This document shows, one piece after another, positions 29,077-37,059 of a stretch of DNA of 50,272 nucleotides (within the stretch, counting starts at the first letter, position 1; each line of letters begins with the position of its first letter). The stretch lies in assembly GCA_949293185.1 (NCBI GenBank), contig CASFCQ010000032.1:1-50272 (forward strand), in the 5' to 3' direction. Position numbers and translations under genes: made by a program. The DNA comes from an uncultured bacterium. Lineage in GTDB: Bacteria; Cyanobacteriota; Vampirovibrionia; Gastranaerophilales; Gastranaerophilaceae. The notes beneath the pieces were generated by a model. The model saw only the letters and a program-made list of their open reading frames with translations. It was not told the origin of the DNA and made no database searches.

Positions 29077-30123
29077 TTAAAAATATTTCTCTACTGCAAA
29101 CTTAAATTGTTCTACAAACAGTTTTTTAAAATAATCCAGACTATTGTTTTCATAAAAAATGATTACAGCTTTCTTATAATCACTTTCATTTATACTTCTG
29201 TATGACAACGGACAATAGCCATTTGCAAACAAAATTGCATTGGCTAAAATTCTTCCCGTTCTCTTGTTACCATCTTCAAACGGTTGAATATAAGAAATCA
29301 TTAAAACCGCAATTAATGCCTTTTCGATAATATTTTCAGTATCATTTATTGTATTAATTAAGTTGTCAACCGCTTCTTTAATTTGTAATTGGTTTGATAA
29401 AGGCTTGTAATTTGTTCCTACAATACCAACCGGAGATTTTCTCAAGCCTTTGTCTACACCTAAATCACTTATTAACAGGGCATGTAATTCTTCTAACTTT
29501 TTTAATGTAATAATTTTGAAATAATTCTTATTTTCGAATATAAATTCCAAAGCCTTTTTATGATTTAAAATCATAATGGATTCTTCTTTTCTGTGACCTT
29601 TAGCTTCTATATTTTCTTTAATTAACATCTCAGTATCGAGTAAAGAATAAGTGTTTCCTTCAATTTGTGAAGATTTCCAACTTAATTCTATGAGCAATCT
29701 TTCATATTCTTTTTTTAATATCGTAAAAGAAAGGGAATTTACTTTATTTGTGTAAATCTTATTTATATTTTCTAATTTTTTAATTTCTTCAACAGAAAAT
29801 AAATTCTTTAAATTACCATATACATTAAAGTTAAATTGAGGATATTTTATTTCTCTATTATCAACATCTGTTTTAAAATAATTATCAACATCATATTTCA
29901 TTAAAAGTTCATTCGATTCAGCAGGCAAATATTTTATGCTTCTAGCAGAACCTATTTTATTAATATAATTATTTTTTAACAGTACATCTAAATCTCTTAT
30001 AATAGTATTTTTAGACGCTTTATCATCGACAGTTTCAACATAGATTTCAAGTTCTAATCTGCTCGAACCATTGTGTTTGTTGATATAATCTAATATTAAA
30101 CTTTGCCTTTTGTTTAACTCCAT
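29077..30123 (-). CDS. HTH-Fic protein with substituted catalytic His
   Basis: A 348-residue protein. Residues 1-70 form a winged-HTH-like domain (RQSLILDYINKHNGSSRLELE..IIRDLDVLLKNNYI). Residues 100-340 are the Fic fold. Fic proteins transfer AMP or similar groups to target hydroxyls. The inhibitory motif (S/T)xxxE(G/N) is present (S151-SQI-E155-G156), N-terminal to the core as in class II. The core motif reads I-Q-P-F-E-D-G-N-K-R-T-G-R (279-291), so the usual catalytic His is Gln280 and the second Gly of GNGR is Lys. Activity may be lost or altered. Its operator and promoter overlap (30147-30179), which suggests autoregulation by the HTH. Confidence 0.82.
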   Translation of the reverse strand: MELNKRQSLILDYINKHNGSSRLELEIYVETVDDKASKNTIIRDLDVLLKNNYINKIGSARSIKYLPAESNELLMKYDVDNYFKTDVDNREIKYPQFNFNVYGNLKNLFSVEEIKKLENINKIYTNKVNSLSFTILKKEYERLLIELSWKSSQIEGNTYSLLDTEMLIKENIEAKGHRKEESIMILNHKKALEFIFENKNYFKIITLKKLEELHALLISDLGVDKGLRKSPVGIVGTNYKPLSNQLQIKEAVDNLINTINDTENIIEKALIAVLMISYIQPFEDGNKRTGRILANAILFANGYCPLSYRSINESDYKKAVIIFYENNSLDYFKKLFVEQFKFAVEKYF

Positions 30124-30146
30124 GATTTATCGCACCATAAATTTAT

Positions 30147-30179
30147 AAATATCGTACCATATTGGGACGATATTTACAA
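30147..30179 (-). promoter_or_regulatory. Fic-gene promoter overlapped by an inverted-repeat operator
   Basis: On the minus strand a -35 box TTGTAA (30179-30174) and a -10 box TACGAT (30156-30151) are separated by exactly 17 bp. A perfect 9-bp inverted repeat (aaatatcgt / acgatattt, 30147-30155 and 30167-30175) covers both. The spacer holds ACCATATTG on the plus strand. This is a typical repressor layout. The 11-mer GTACCATATTG (30154-30164) recurs near other genes of the window. Confidence 0.6.
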
Positions 30180-30196
30180 GAGTTATAATAAACAAA

Positions 30197-30234
30197 AATA
30201 AAAATAGATAGGTTTATTCCTATCTATTTTTATT
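30197..30234. terminator. Perfect 16-bp AT-rich hairpin
   Basis: The arms aataaaaatagatagg / cctatctatttttatt are perfectly complementary around a 6-nt loop. A and T tracts lie on both sides, so it can act as a bidirectional terminator. It sits between the divergent Fic and HEPN genes, where it would insulate them. Confidence 0.6.
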
Positions 30235-30242
30235 AAAATACC

Positions 30243-30289
30243 ACAGAATTTACGAGTTCAGAACTTGGCTATTAGAAAATGTGGCATAA
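30243..30289 (+). repeat. Left imperfect direct repeat flanking the HEPN gene
   Basis: The sequence begins acagaatttacgagttcag and ends atgtggcata. By eye about three quarters of its positions match the repeat at 31352-31396 with one gap. The two copies bracket the HEPN gene. Confidence 0.5.
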
Positions 30290-30339
30290 ATTCGAATACT
30301 TTTGAACTATAATGAATTAGTAATTATGGAGTACCATTA

Positions 30340-31335
30340 ATGAAAGCATATATTGTTTTGCCTATTTATAATGTTTCAGTTGATAGCGAAGTCCTTAATA
30401 CCGAACTTCTTGATGGTTATAAAATAATTTCTAACAAAATATTTTTTGAAGAGTATAAGTCTAAAGTAATAACTAATGAACATACTGCTTTTGTTCGTTG
30501 GCTTGAAGAAGATATTGAAATTCCTAAGGCTAGTATGATGGTAACACGTCCATTAGCTCAATATCTAATTATCAAAGAATATGAAATAGAACATGATTAT
30601 GACAATACGGTCTTCAGCAATTTTCAGAATTTAGAAAGAGGATTATTGAATCATTTGTTATTAGCATTAAGATTAACTCAAAAGGGAAGATGTCAAGTTT
30701 ACCGTTGTTATCAATTTACCCAAAATACGCAAGGTACTATCTCTATTGATTTTTCAACAAATCTTGAGTGTATGTATAGTTGGTTATCCGCTAATGAAGC
30801 ACTATATGAGGATATTTATGAATTTACCTCTGAAACCATCAAAAAATTAAAAGAAACTTGCCTTATAGTTCGTCCTTATTCTACAGAAGCTATTGTACCT
30901 ATTGGTTATTTTATGCAGTACTACAATACTACAAGCACTTATGATAGAATTGTAAAATTAGCCATCGTACTTGAAAGTTCTGTGCTTGCAGGGCTTGAAC
31001 AAGAGTTAAACTATAGATTGAAATTAAGAGCTTCAGCCTTCTTGAAACACGATTACAGAAAAATGTTAGATATTCTTTATCAGTTAAGAAGTTGCATTGT
31101 CCATAATGGATACATTAAAAAAGATTGTTTTGATACGTTAAAGAAATTTCTAAAGTATAAAGATTGTTCTGATACTAAAGCTCTTTTTGTGTTTATAAAG
31201 GATTATATAGAACCTTTGGTAAGAGAAATCTTATATAAAGCTTTTGAAGAATTTGCACGGAACGAAAAAGTCAACAATTTTAATCAACTTTTTTCTAACA
31301 TTGACAATAAAATATTTGAGCATTTGACTAATTAA
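30340..31335 (+). CDS. Apea-like HEPN-domain protein
   Basis: A 331-residue protein. The N-terminal 200 residues are of unknown fold (starting MKAYIVLPIYNVSVD). The C-terminal part resembles Apea-like HEPN domains: KLAIVLESSVLAGLEQELNYRLKLRASAFL, then LYQLRSCIVHNGYI with the R-x4-H motif (Arg250, His255). RxxxxH is the catalytic signature of HEPN ribonucleases, which often act in anti-phage or toxin systems. No antitoxin is adjacent. A ribosome binding site (tggagt) precedes the ATG and a TATAAT (30308-30313) lies upstream. Imperfect 45-bp direct repeats flank the gene. Confidence 0.65.
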   Translation: MKAYIVLPIYNVSVDSEVLNTELLDGYKIISNKIFFEEYKSKVITNEHTAFVRWLEEDIEIPKASMMVTRPLAQYLIIKEYEIEHDYDNTVFSNFQNLERGLLNHLLLALRLTQKGRCQVYRCYQFTQNTQGTISIDFSTNLECMYSWLSANEALYEDIYEFTSETIKKLKETCLIVRPYSTEAIVPIGYFMQYYNTTSTYDRIVKLAIVLESSVLAGLEQELNYRLKLRASAFLKHDYRKMLDILYQLRSCIVHNGYIKKDCFDTLKKFLKYKDCSDTKALFVFIKDYIEPLVREILYKAFEEFARNEKVNNFNQLFSNIDNKIFEHLTN

Positions 31336-31351
31336 CATAAGGTAAAATTTT

Positions 31352-31396
31352 ACAGAAATTACAAGTTCAGGAATTCTCTACTATAAATGTGGTATA
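31352..31396 (+). repeat. Right imperfect direct repeat flanking the HEPN gene
   Basis: The sequence begins acagaaattacaagttcag and ends atgtggtata. It is the partner of the repeat at 30243-30289. It lies just after the HEPN gene and in front of the convergent AlbA_2 gene's stop codon. Confidence 0.5.
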
Positions 31397-31404
31397 GCGA
31401 GTTT

Positions 31405-32562
31405 TTAACTGTAGAATTTTTGTAAATTTTTAAACTCTGTCTTTAGCCTTTTTGCAATATTTTCATTTGGTTCTATCAAATATATTTTTTCTGGACAAGT
31501 TATACCTTTATTTTCTTCATAATTAGAGGCACCAATATATGAGAATAGGTAGTTATTGTAGAGATTGTATGAAGAATTTTGATTCAAAATTTTTTGAACA
31601 TAGTATTCAAAAGAATTTTTAATGTTATAAAAAAATGTTACCTGTCGATGTTTGCCACCTTGTTTAGCAGAAAAATCTATTTCATCAATAGACTTACCCC
31701 TATCGGACTTTCGTGCATTTCCAATAAAAACATGTAAATCGTCATAATTTTCAGGGTCATAATATAACCAATCTGTGTGTGGATGAAGCAAATAATATCT
31801 AGCCTTATCACAAATATATAAACTTTCGCTTTTCAATGTCGTCGTATGATATTTATATCTAAGAGAAGTTTCATATGAATTTCCTATCGAATTAGCAAAA
31901 ATAGCATTTGCATGATGTCTAGGATTATAATCAGACATATTATCAGGTAATGTGTATTCAAAAGTAAATTCTGGAAAGGGAATATAATGCCACACACACG
32001 ATTTCCATTCCTCATCGTAATTACAACTCCAATTACCATAGTCTTGAACATATATCTCTAGTCGTTCTCTTGGGGATAGTAGTAGACCGAAACGTTCTCT
32101 CCACATTTCTGCAATTTGAGCTTCTGTTGCTGATTGGTCAACAGGAGTATTTACAGAACCATTTCGAGTGTATATTACTCCTGCCCTTATTATTTGATGT
32201 TTAGTCTTTATTTGTTTATCTTTCAGTAAAAAATATGGACGATAATTAGTCTTTTTAATTACTAAAATATCAATTATCTTGCCTGCAACATTTAATGTTT
32301 TTATATAAACTTGTGGAATTCTATTAAAATTAGATGTGCTTAATAAATTACATAAGTTATCTTGATTTAGCCTATTTGAGGAGATATCAGAAAATATTTT
32401 TTCTGCCTCATTATATCCAATTACTATATATCTATCCGACTTTGCATCTGAATTTGCCATACATAATACATCAAGAATAAGACACCCTGTATCTTTATAC
32501 CATTCTTGCTTAAAATCCAAAAAATCATTTTCAGTTAAATTTAAAAGGTCTAATAACTCCAT
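31405..32562 (-). CDS. AlbA_2 / Schlafen-type domain protein
   Basis: A 385-residue protein. The N-terminal 150 residues show the AlbA_2 (putative DNA/RNA-binding, Schlafen-core-like) pattern: TENDFLDFKQEWY, VLCMANSDAKSDRYIVIGYNE, then the domain end IIRAGVIYTRNGSVNTPVDQSATEAQIAEMW. The remaining 230 residues (from about 155) match no domain I know and are rich in aromatic and charged residues. Such proteins occur as regulators and in phage-defence contexts, where the AlbA_2 domain may bind or cut nucleic acid. The start ATG at 32562 places the domain at the N-terminus. It is convergent with the HEPN gene. Confidence 0.7.
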   Translation of the reverse strand: MELLDLLNLTENDFLDFKQEWYKDTGCLILDVLCMANSDAKSDRYIVIGYNEAEKIFSDISSNRLNQDNLCNLLSTSNFNRIPQVYIKTLNVAGKIIDILVIKKTNYRPYFLLKDKQIKTKHQIIRAGVIYTRNGSVNTPVDQSATEAQIAEMWRERFGLLLSPRERLEIYVQDYGNWSCNYDEEWKSCVWHYIPFPEFTFEYTLPDNMSDYNPRHHANAIFANSIGNSYETSLRYKYHTTTLKSESLYICDKARYYLLHPHTDWLYYDPENYDDLHVFIGNARKSDRGKSIDEIDFSAKQGGKHRQVTFFYNIKNSFEYYVQKILNQNSSYNLYNNYLFSYIGASNYEENKGITCPEKIYLIEPNENIAKRLKTEFKNLQKFYS

Positions 32563-32616
32563 AAGGTTATAATAGCATAAATATTGTGCTTAAATTCATT
32601 GCGGTTAAAAAAAGAG

Positions 32617-32644
32617 TTGACAAATTTTAAAATTTGCATAAAAT
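32617..32644 (+). promoter_or_regulatory. Sigma70-type promoter P1
   Basis: TTGACA (32617-32622), 16-bp spacer, TAAAAT (32639-32644). The -35 is a perfect consensus and sits in the context gagTTGACAaa, which P2 repeats 70 bp downstream. Confidence 0.6.
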
Positions 32645-32686
32645 AGTATCTTTGCCTCAAACTCGCTTGTAGCAAGGGTTTAAGAG

Positions 32687-32715
32687 TTGACAAAATCGAA
32701 AAATTGTGATACAAT
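32687..32715 (+). promoter_or_regulatory. Sigma70-type promoter P2
   Basis: TTGACA (32687-32692), exact 17-bp spacer, TACAAT (32710-32715). This is among the best consensus promoters in the window. Transcription would start near 32722, giving a leader of about 155 nt to the first ATG at 32879. Confidence 0.75.
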
Positions 32716-32778
32716 TAGTTCATAAACAACCCGCAGGCGGTTGTCATAATAAACACTTATATATGACTACGTCTGCCA

Positions 32779-32857
32779 CATAACAAAATTCTCACCAGCC
32801 TATAGTATGGGTCTAGTTCCTATGCTTGAAGCCTTTTAAAATGGGGGCGTTTTGTTA
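32779..32857 (+). ncRNA. Structured 5' leader RNA element (putative)
   Basis: The ends cataacaaaa (32779-32788) and ttttgttatg (32848-32857) are perfectly complementary. Inside, agtatggg and cctatgct can pair with two G-U wobbles around a 7-nt loop; G-U pairs hint at RNA-level rather than DNA-level function. It lies between P2 and the first ORF and ends about 20 nt before the ATG, so it could control expression of the replication region. I cannot assign it to a known riboswitch or antisense-RNA class. Confidence 0.45.
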
Positions 32858-32878
32858 TGCAAAAAATTGAGGAAAATA

Positions 32879-33055
32879 ATGAAGCAAGTAAAAACCTACA
32901 ACTTCATAGACATAACAAAGAGAGAGTTTCAGCAGTACCAAGCGACGCCGATTACGAATGCGCAGGCTGTTGAAATTCAGAACAATCTCTTTGGGGTTGT
33001 AGATTTACTACTTCAATGGAGCTCTAAAGAAAATATTATTACAGAGTGTGCCTAG
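32879..33055 (+). CDS. Small protein, first gene of the mobile-element operon
   Basis: A 58-residue protein (MKQVKTYNFIDITKREFQQY...). No family is recognised. The ATG at 32879 follows a good ribosome binding site (gagga, 6 bp upstream). A longer frame from a TTG at 32852 would begin inside the leader hairpin and is less likely. It shares the P1/P2 transcript with the genes that follow. Confidence 0.55.
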   Translation: MKQVKTYNFIDITKREFQQYQATPITNAQAVEIQNNLFGVVDLLLQWSSKENIITECA

Positions 33056-33073
33056 GGCGCAGAAAGGAGTAAA

Positions 33074-33457
33074 ATGAGTTCTTATTTTAAAGAATTACAG
33101 CAAAAACTGACTACAAAAGAAGTCACTTTAGACTTACCAAGCTCTATGACAAATCTTCTGGCAGACTATGCGTCGAGAGGAGATATTGAGCTTGAACCGT
33201 TTGTTTCTAATTCCGTGAAACAATATCTACTATTGGACATAAATCCTACAGTATATCCAAATAGTAATACAGTCGGTTTAATCATACGGTTGCCTTATTC
33301 ATTACTCTTAAAATTATGGTGGAAAGCGAAAAAGAACAGTTGCACTATTTCACAGATTGCAACTGAAGCTCTTATCTTTTCAATATTTATTCTATTAGGA
33401 GAAATGCAGGCACAGGAAGATTACAGCATAGAACTAGCAGCACAGGAGGATGATTAG
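33074..33457 (+). CDS. Small protein of unknown function
   Basis: A 127-residue protein. The N-terminal half is amphipathic (LDLPSSMTNLLADYASRG), and a later segment (SQIATEALIFSIFILLGEM, about 93-111) is hydrophobic enough for one membrane helix. The C-terminus is acidic. No family is recognised. A ribosome binding site (gaaaggag) lies 6 bp before the ATG. The next small ORF begins one base after its stop, so translation is probably coupled. Confidence 0.6.
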   Translation: MSSYFKELQQKLTTKEVTLDLPSSMTNLLADYASRGDIELEPFVSNSVKQYLLLDINPTVYPNSNTVGLIIRLPYSLLLKLWWKAKKNSCTISQIATEALIFSIFILLGEMQAQEDYSIELAAQEDD

Positions 33458-33458
33458 A

Positions 33459-33587
33459 ATGAACACACTTACCACCTTAATAATTTATGTATCTTATCCA
33501 ATTCCCTCAAATAAGATATTTTACACACACCCTTACATACATTTTTTTACAGATGGTATTCATTCAACAATAAGGAGAACATCATAG
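33459..33587 (+). CDS. 42-residue leader-type ORF
   Basis: ATG at 33459, one base after the previous stop codon and with aggagg 10-15 bp upstream; TAG at 33585-33587. The peptide begins MNTLTTLIIYVSYPIPSNKI and has no recognised domain. Its stop overlaps an ATA codon (33584-33586) that opens the next long frame. A ribosome binding site (aaggag, 33572-33577) sits 6 bp before that ATA. It looks like a translational leader that controls the next gene. Confidence 0.5.
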   Translation: MNTLTTLIIYVSYPIPSNKIFYTHPYIHFFTDGIHSTIRRTS

Positions 33588-35005
33588 TAAACAACAACAT
33601 TCCACTGGTACTACAAGGTATTCATGAGATAGAGTCTTCATACAATAATCTCTCTTGTGTATTATCTTCATATAATATCAAACAGGTAATAAGACCGTAT
33701 CTATTATCTGAGAATATTACAGATGAAGATATAAATAACAGATTGGACTCTTTCTTAACTAACATCTGGCAGAGCAATATTACCCTAAATGATGAAATAA
33801 TAAGTATTGTAACAGACTATTATAAAAGGTACTTAGGATTTGGTGACTTTATCGTAGAAGATTTCATCAACTTCACAGTAAGAGAAGATATAAATAGACT
33901 TGTAGAGTTAAGATATATCGGTTCAAACAAAGGAAGAAAGAAAGTTCCATTATCAAACTCTTACAGTTACAAAAATCTTGTCTTTAACTTTAACGGTAAA
34001 GAACTATTTAAACTACAAAAAGAACAGAATAGAAAACATACTCCTGATGATATATTAGAGTATTACTGTACTTTCTTCCTATTAACAATGCTTGTAATAC
34101 TATATAATATTGTATCTTCCGGCTCTTTTGTTACTGCTGAATTTGCAGGGTATAAAGAATATTCTATTGATAATGAAGGTAACTTAACAGTGATAACGCA
34201 AGATATCGATATAGAAGAATTCTATGTATTATTTCATAGATTCATCTCCTTAAATATAACAACAGGAGTAGAAATGTATGCAGAGTTTCAGTTGGACTGT
34301 AATGCTGGTGAGTTAATTGAAGAGATAAAGCAGTTATCACCTGTAAATAAAATGGAATTAGGTATAGGGGTAAATGATGAAAAAGAAGCGATTTCTATTA
34401 GGGTTAAAAACAGTTTCTTATTAAATGACGGATTTATAAAAGAAGGGTATTTTAAAACAACTCAAGAATACGATAAAATCCTAGATAGCAAGTCACAATC
34501 AACTTTTAGGGTAACAAGAGGTTCTAACCCTTGCCGTATCTTATTCACAGCAAAAATAACAGGCATGAGGACAATAAGCAGGCTCTTAAGCACAAATGCA
34601 AACCCCTCAAAGAAAATATATATATGGACAATGTTTAATAGTGGTGCAATAGGTGTTGCACATATCCTTAGTTTCTTCTTTCGCTCTGTCGTTAATCATT
34701 GTGAGAGTACCGAAAGGATTAATAAATCCTATTACACAGCCTTTGATAAGTTCGTATTAAGCTACAATGCAGAACAACGTTCCGTACCGTTAAAAACAGC
34801 CTTAGTATTCATGCTATCTAGACAAACACCTGAAAATCGTAAGGTTATCATTGACAAATACCTAGATGAGAAGAAATGTTCGAAGCAAAGAACAGAGCTA
34901 AGAAAAGGATTGAAGGTCTTTGATAGCCTTGTTCAGGAAGATATTAAATACGGAAAGAGTATAGACAGATTTATTAAAACATTGGAGAAATATTATGAGT
35001 GGTAA
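33584..35005 (+). CDS. Mobile-element protein of unknown function, probable ATA start
   Basis: From the ATA at 33584 the frame encodes 473 residues. The first standard start is a TTG at 33743 with no ribosome binding site, which gives 420 residues. The 53 codons between them are open, and the ATA lies 6 bp after a perfect aaggag while overlapping the upstream TAG as ATAG. That is why I favour it. The protein has a hydrophobic stretch (YYCTFFLLTMLVILYNIV, about 160-177 of the long form) and a charged helical C-terminus. No family is recognised. It overlaps the next gene (ATG 34995) by 11 bp, so the two proteins probably work together. Confidence 0.6.
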   Translation: MVNNNIPLVLQGIHEIESSYNNLSCVLSSYNIKQVIRPYLLSENITDEDINNRLDSFLTNIWQSNITLNDEIISIVTDYYKRYLGFGDFIVEDFINFTVREDINRLVELRYIGSNKGRKKVPLSNSYSYKNLVFNFNGKELFKLQKEQNRKHTPDDILEYYCTFFLLTMLVILYNIVSSGSFVTAEFAGYKEYSIDNEGNLTVITQDIDIEEFYVLFHRFISLNITTGVEMYAEFQLDCNAGELIEEIKQLSPVNKMELGIGVNDEKEAISIRVKNSFLLNDGFIKEGYFKTTQEYDKILDSKSQSTFRVTRGSNPCRILFTAKITGMRTISRLLSTNANPSKKIYIWTMFNSGAIGVAHILSFFFRSVVNHCESTERINKSYYTAFDKFVLSYNAEQRSVPLKTALVFMLSRQTPENRKVIIDKYLDEKKCSKQRTELRKGLKVFDSLVQEDIKYGKSIDRFIKTLEKYYEW

Positions 35006-36077
35006 CTTATTAATTGATAAACTGGGCTTTTATGCTCCTATACCGGATTTGACGGATTTAGGAGTTGATGTTGATTTTCAATTAAATCACGTGAATAAAT
35101 GTATGGAAATGTTTTTCCCACAAAAAGCGTACACTATAAAAACAAGCAGGCAGAAGCTAAGCCTTTGCTTTACTCCTACCCGATATCTAAAGAATGATGA
35201 AAAATATACAGATACAAACCTTGAAATGCTAACAGAAGATGAATTATATGAACTGCTTAACAGCCTTGGTTTATATAGTTTACCAGATAATGTAATTGAT
35301 AAGTATAGGGTATCTGTCTTGCACCTCACAAAAAATAATTATATGAATAAGCCGCCTATAGAGTATATAAACTTCCTGTCTAATAGACAGTATAAAAAGA
35401 GATTTAAGGCATTACTGCACCATTCCAGTGATACAAACAAAACCTTATACGTAACTACTCTTGCAAAACACTTCACTGAAAAAGATAAAGTAGGAGATAG
35501 GCAGTACCTGTTTTATGATAAAGCACAAGAATTGCAAGACAAAGCTAATATTGAAAAAGTTGTATTAAGACTTGGATTGAATAAAGAAGAACGGGCGCTT
35601 ATACCTTCTGAGGCTTACAATTCTGAAACAAAGACACTTTACCTTGATAAGGTTAATATACTAAGATGTGAGTTGCAATACAGATATAAACCGAAATTGC
35701 AGAATATCTCTAATTTTATCACCGGCAAAAAAGGTAAAGACGGATTGAAACTGAAAACCTTGTTAGATTTACTGGAAGAGAGAAAACTATATGAAACTCT
35801 TGAGGGATATTACATAAATGCCTTACAGGATGTGATATTCTATCAAGAACCTGTAATAAAAGAGAAGATTAAGTTAAATAATTATGAGCAAATGTTTGCA
35901 GAGCTTATTAATGAAAAACCATTACCGCCTTCATTAATGAAAATATTTAAAGACAATGGTTTCGGCGATTCATTCTCTAACCTTTTAAAGAAAGTACAAT
36001 CTTCTGATATAAGCCCTCTGTACACAGAACTTTACAATAAACTCGGTATCGCTGAAACCGTTACAGTTCCTGCATAA
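34995..36077 (+). CDS. Putative replication initiator (filamentous-phage/RCR type)
   Basis: A 360-residue protein. Two segments recall the gpII/RstA-like phage replication initiators: QYLFYDKAQELQ (about residue 175) resembles their YDK..E motif, and NILRCELQYRYKPKL (about 222-236) resembles their conserved LR.E.R.K strand. No nicking Tyr can be named with certainty. The position after a strong promoter, overlapping the preceding gene and upstream of recombinase genes, fits a replication role. The alternative is an unrelated structural or regulatory protein. Confidence 0.45.
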   Translation: MSGNLLIDKLGFYAPIPDLTDLGVDVDFQLNHVNKCMEMFFPQKAYTIKTSRQKLSLCFTPTRYLKNDEKYTDTNLEMLTEDELYELLNSLGLYSLPDNVIDKYRVSVLHLTKNNYMNKPPIEYINFLSNRQYKKRFKALLHHSSDTNKTLYVTTLAKHFTEKDKVGDRQYLFYDKAQELQDKANIEKVVLRLGLNKEERALIPSEAYNSETKTLYLDKVNILRCELQYRYKPKLQNISNFITGKKGKDGLKLKTLLDLLEERKLYETLEGYYINALQDVIFYQEPVIKEKIKLNNYEQMFAELINEKPLPPSLMKIFKDNGFGDSFSNLLKKVQSSDISPLYTELYNKLGIAETVTVPA

Positions 36078-36204
36078 AAGCACCCAAACGTTAAAAACGG
36101 GTATAACTTCATACCACGCAGGACACTAAAATCGCTTCTGGGGCTTCCTAGAGGGCTTAGAATGAGGATTTCTGTTTGTGTTAGAATAAGAATAAGGAGT
36201 TGAC

Positions 36205-37059
36205 ATGAAAAAGACTGAAAAAGACATTAAAACATCAATTAAACTGTTTGAGGATTTTAAGGTGAGAACATCGTGGGATAGAGAGAAAGAAACTTGGTAT
36301 TTCTCTGTTGTCGATATTGTCGGTATATTGTCAGATAGTAAAAATCCTAATAATTATTGGAAAGTGTTAAAAAACAGGCTACGCAAGGAAGGTAGTCAGT
36401 TGGTTACAAGTTGTAACCAACTGAAAATGCAATCTTCTGATGGAAAGTATTATAAAACCGATGTTCTTGATACAGAAGGTGTTTTACGACTTGTTCAGTC
36501 TATACCAAGCCCTAAAGCTGAACCTTTTAAGTTGTGGCTTGCAAAAGTCGGCAGAGAAAGGCTTGACGAAATTCAAGACCCAGAAATCGCTATTAATAGG
36601 GCATTACAATATTATTTAGCTAAAGGCTATTCTCCGGAATGGGTAAACCAACGCTTAAAGTCCATTGAAATCAGAAAAGCATTAACTGATGAATGGAAAA
36701 GAAGCGGTGTTGCAGATAATCAATACGGCATTCTTACTGATATATTAACGCAGGAATGGTCAGGCATGAAAACTCGGGAGTATAAAGATTTTAAAGGCTT
36801 AAAGAAGGAAAGCCTAAGGGATAATATGTCTAACATGGAACTTGTTTTAAATATGTTAGCGGAAGTTTCAACAACTGAAATTTCTAAAGAAAAGAACCCG
36901 AAAACGTTAGAAGAGAATAAATCTGTAGCAAAACAGGGTGGAAGCGTTGCTAAAGAAGCACGAAAACAAATTGAATTACAGACAGGAAAGCCTGTTATTA
37001 CTGATGACAACTTTTTGCCAAAGAGCAGAAAACTAAGGCAGATAGAGAATAAGCAATGA
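36205..37059 (+). CDS. BRO-N domain (phage antirepressor / DinD-like) protein
   Basis: A 284-residue protein with a BRO-N domain at about 10-115 (IKLFEDFKVRTSWDREKETWYFSVVDIVGILSDS, VLDTEGVLRLVQSIPSPKAEPFKLWLAKVGRERL). The tail has AKQGGSVAKEARKQIELQTGKPVIT, typical of the DinD-like branch. BRO-N proteins bind DNA and are common in phages and mobile elements as antirepressors or damage-response factors. It is preceded by a ribosome binding site (aaggag). Its stop overlaps the ATG of a small membrane peptide (ATGA). Confidence 0.75.
   Translation: MKKTEKDIKTSIKLFEDFKVRTSWDREKETWYFSVVDIVGILSDSKNPNNYWKVLKNRLRKEGSQLVTSCNQLKMQSSDGKYYKTDVLDTEGVLRLVQSIPSPKAEPFKLWLAKVGRERLDEIQDPEIAINRALQYYLAKGYSPEWVNQRLKSIEIRKALTDEWKRSGVADNQYGILTDILTQEWSGMKTREYKDFKGLKKESLRDNMSNMELVLNMLAEVSTTEISKEKNPKTLEENKSVAKQGGSVAKEARKQIELQTGKPVITDDNFLPKSRKLRQIENKQ

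Larger units (their letters stand above)
32563..32878 (+). promoter_or_regulatory. Control region with two promoters and a structured leader
   Basis: No gene lies in these 316 bp. They hold two promoters (32617-32644 and 32687-32715), a small hairpin at the expected transcript start (acaacc/ggttgt, 32726-32744) and a long leader hairpin closed by cataacaaaa / ttttgttatg (32779-32857). This is probably the left control region of the mobile element. Confidence 0.6.

Noticed and set aside
32779-32857. Integron attC-like site (cataac ... gttatgc)
   Set aside because: The ends resemble attC core sites, but the R' core does not fit GTTRRRY fully. No integron integrase or cassette array is present, and the inner stem with G-U pairs fits an RNA leader better.
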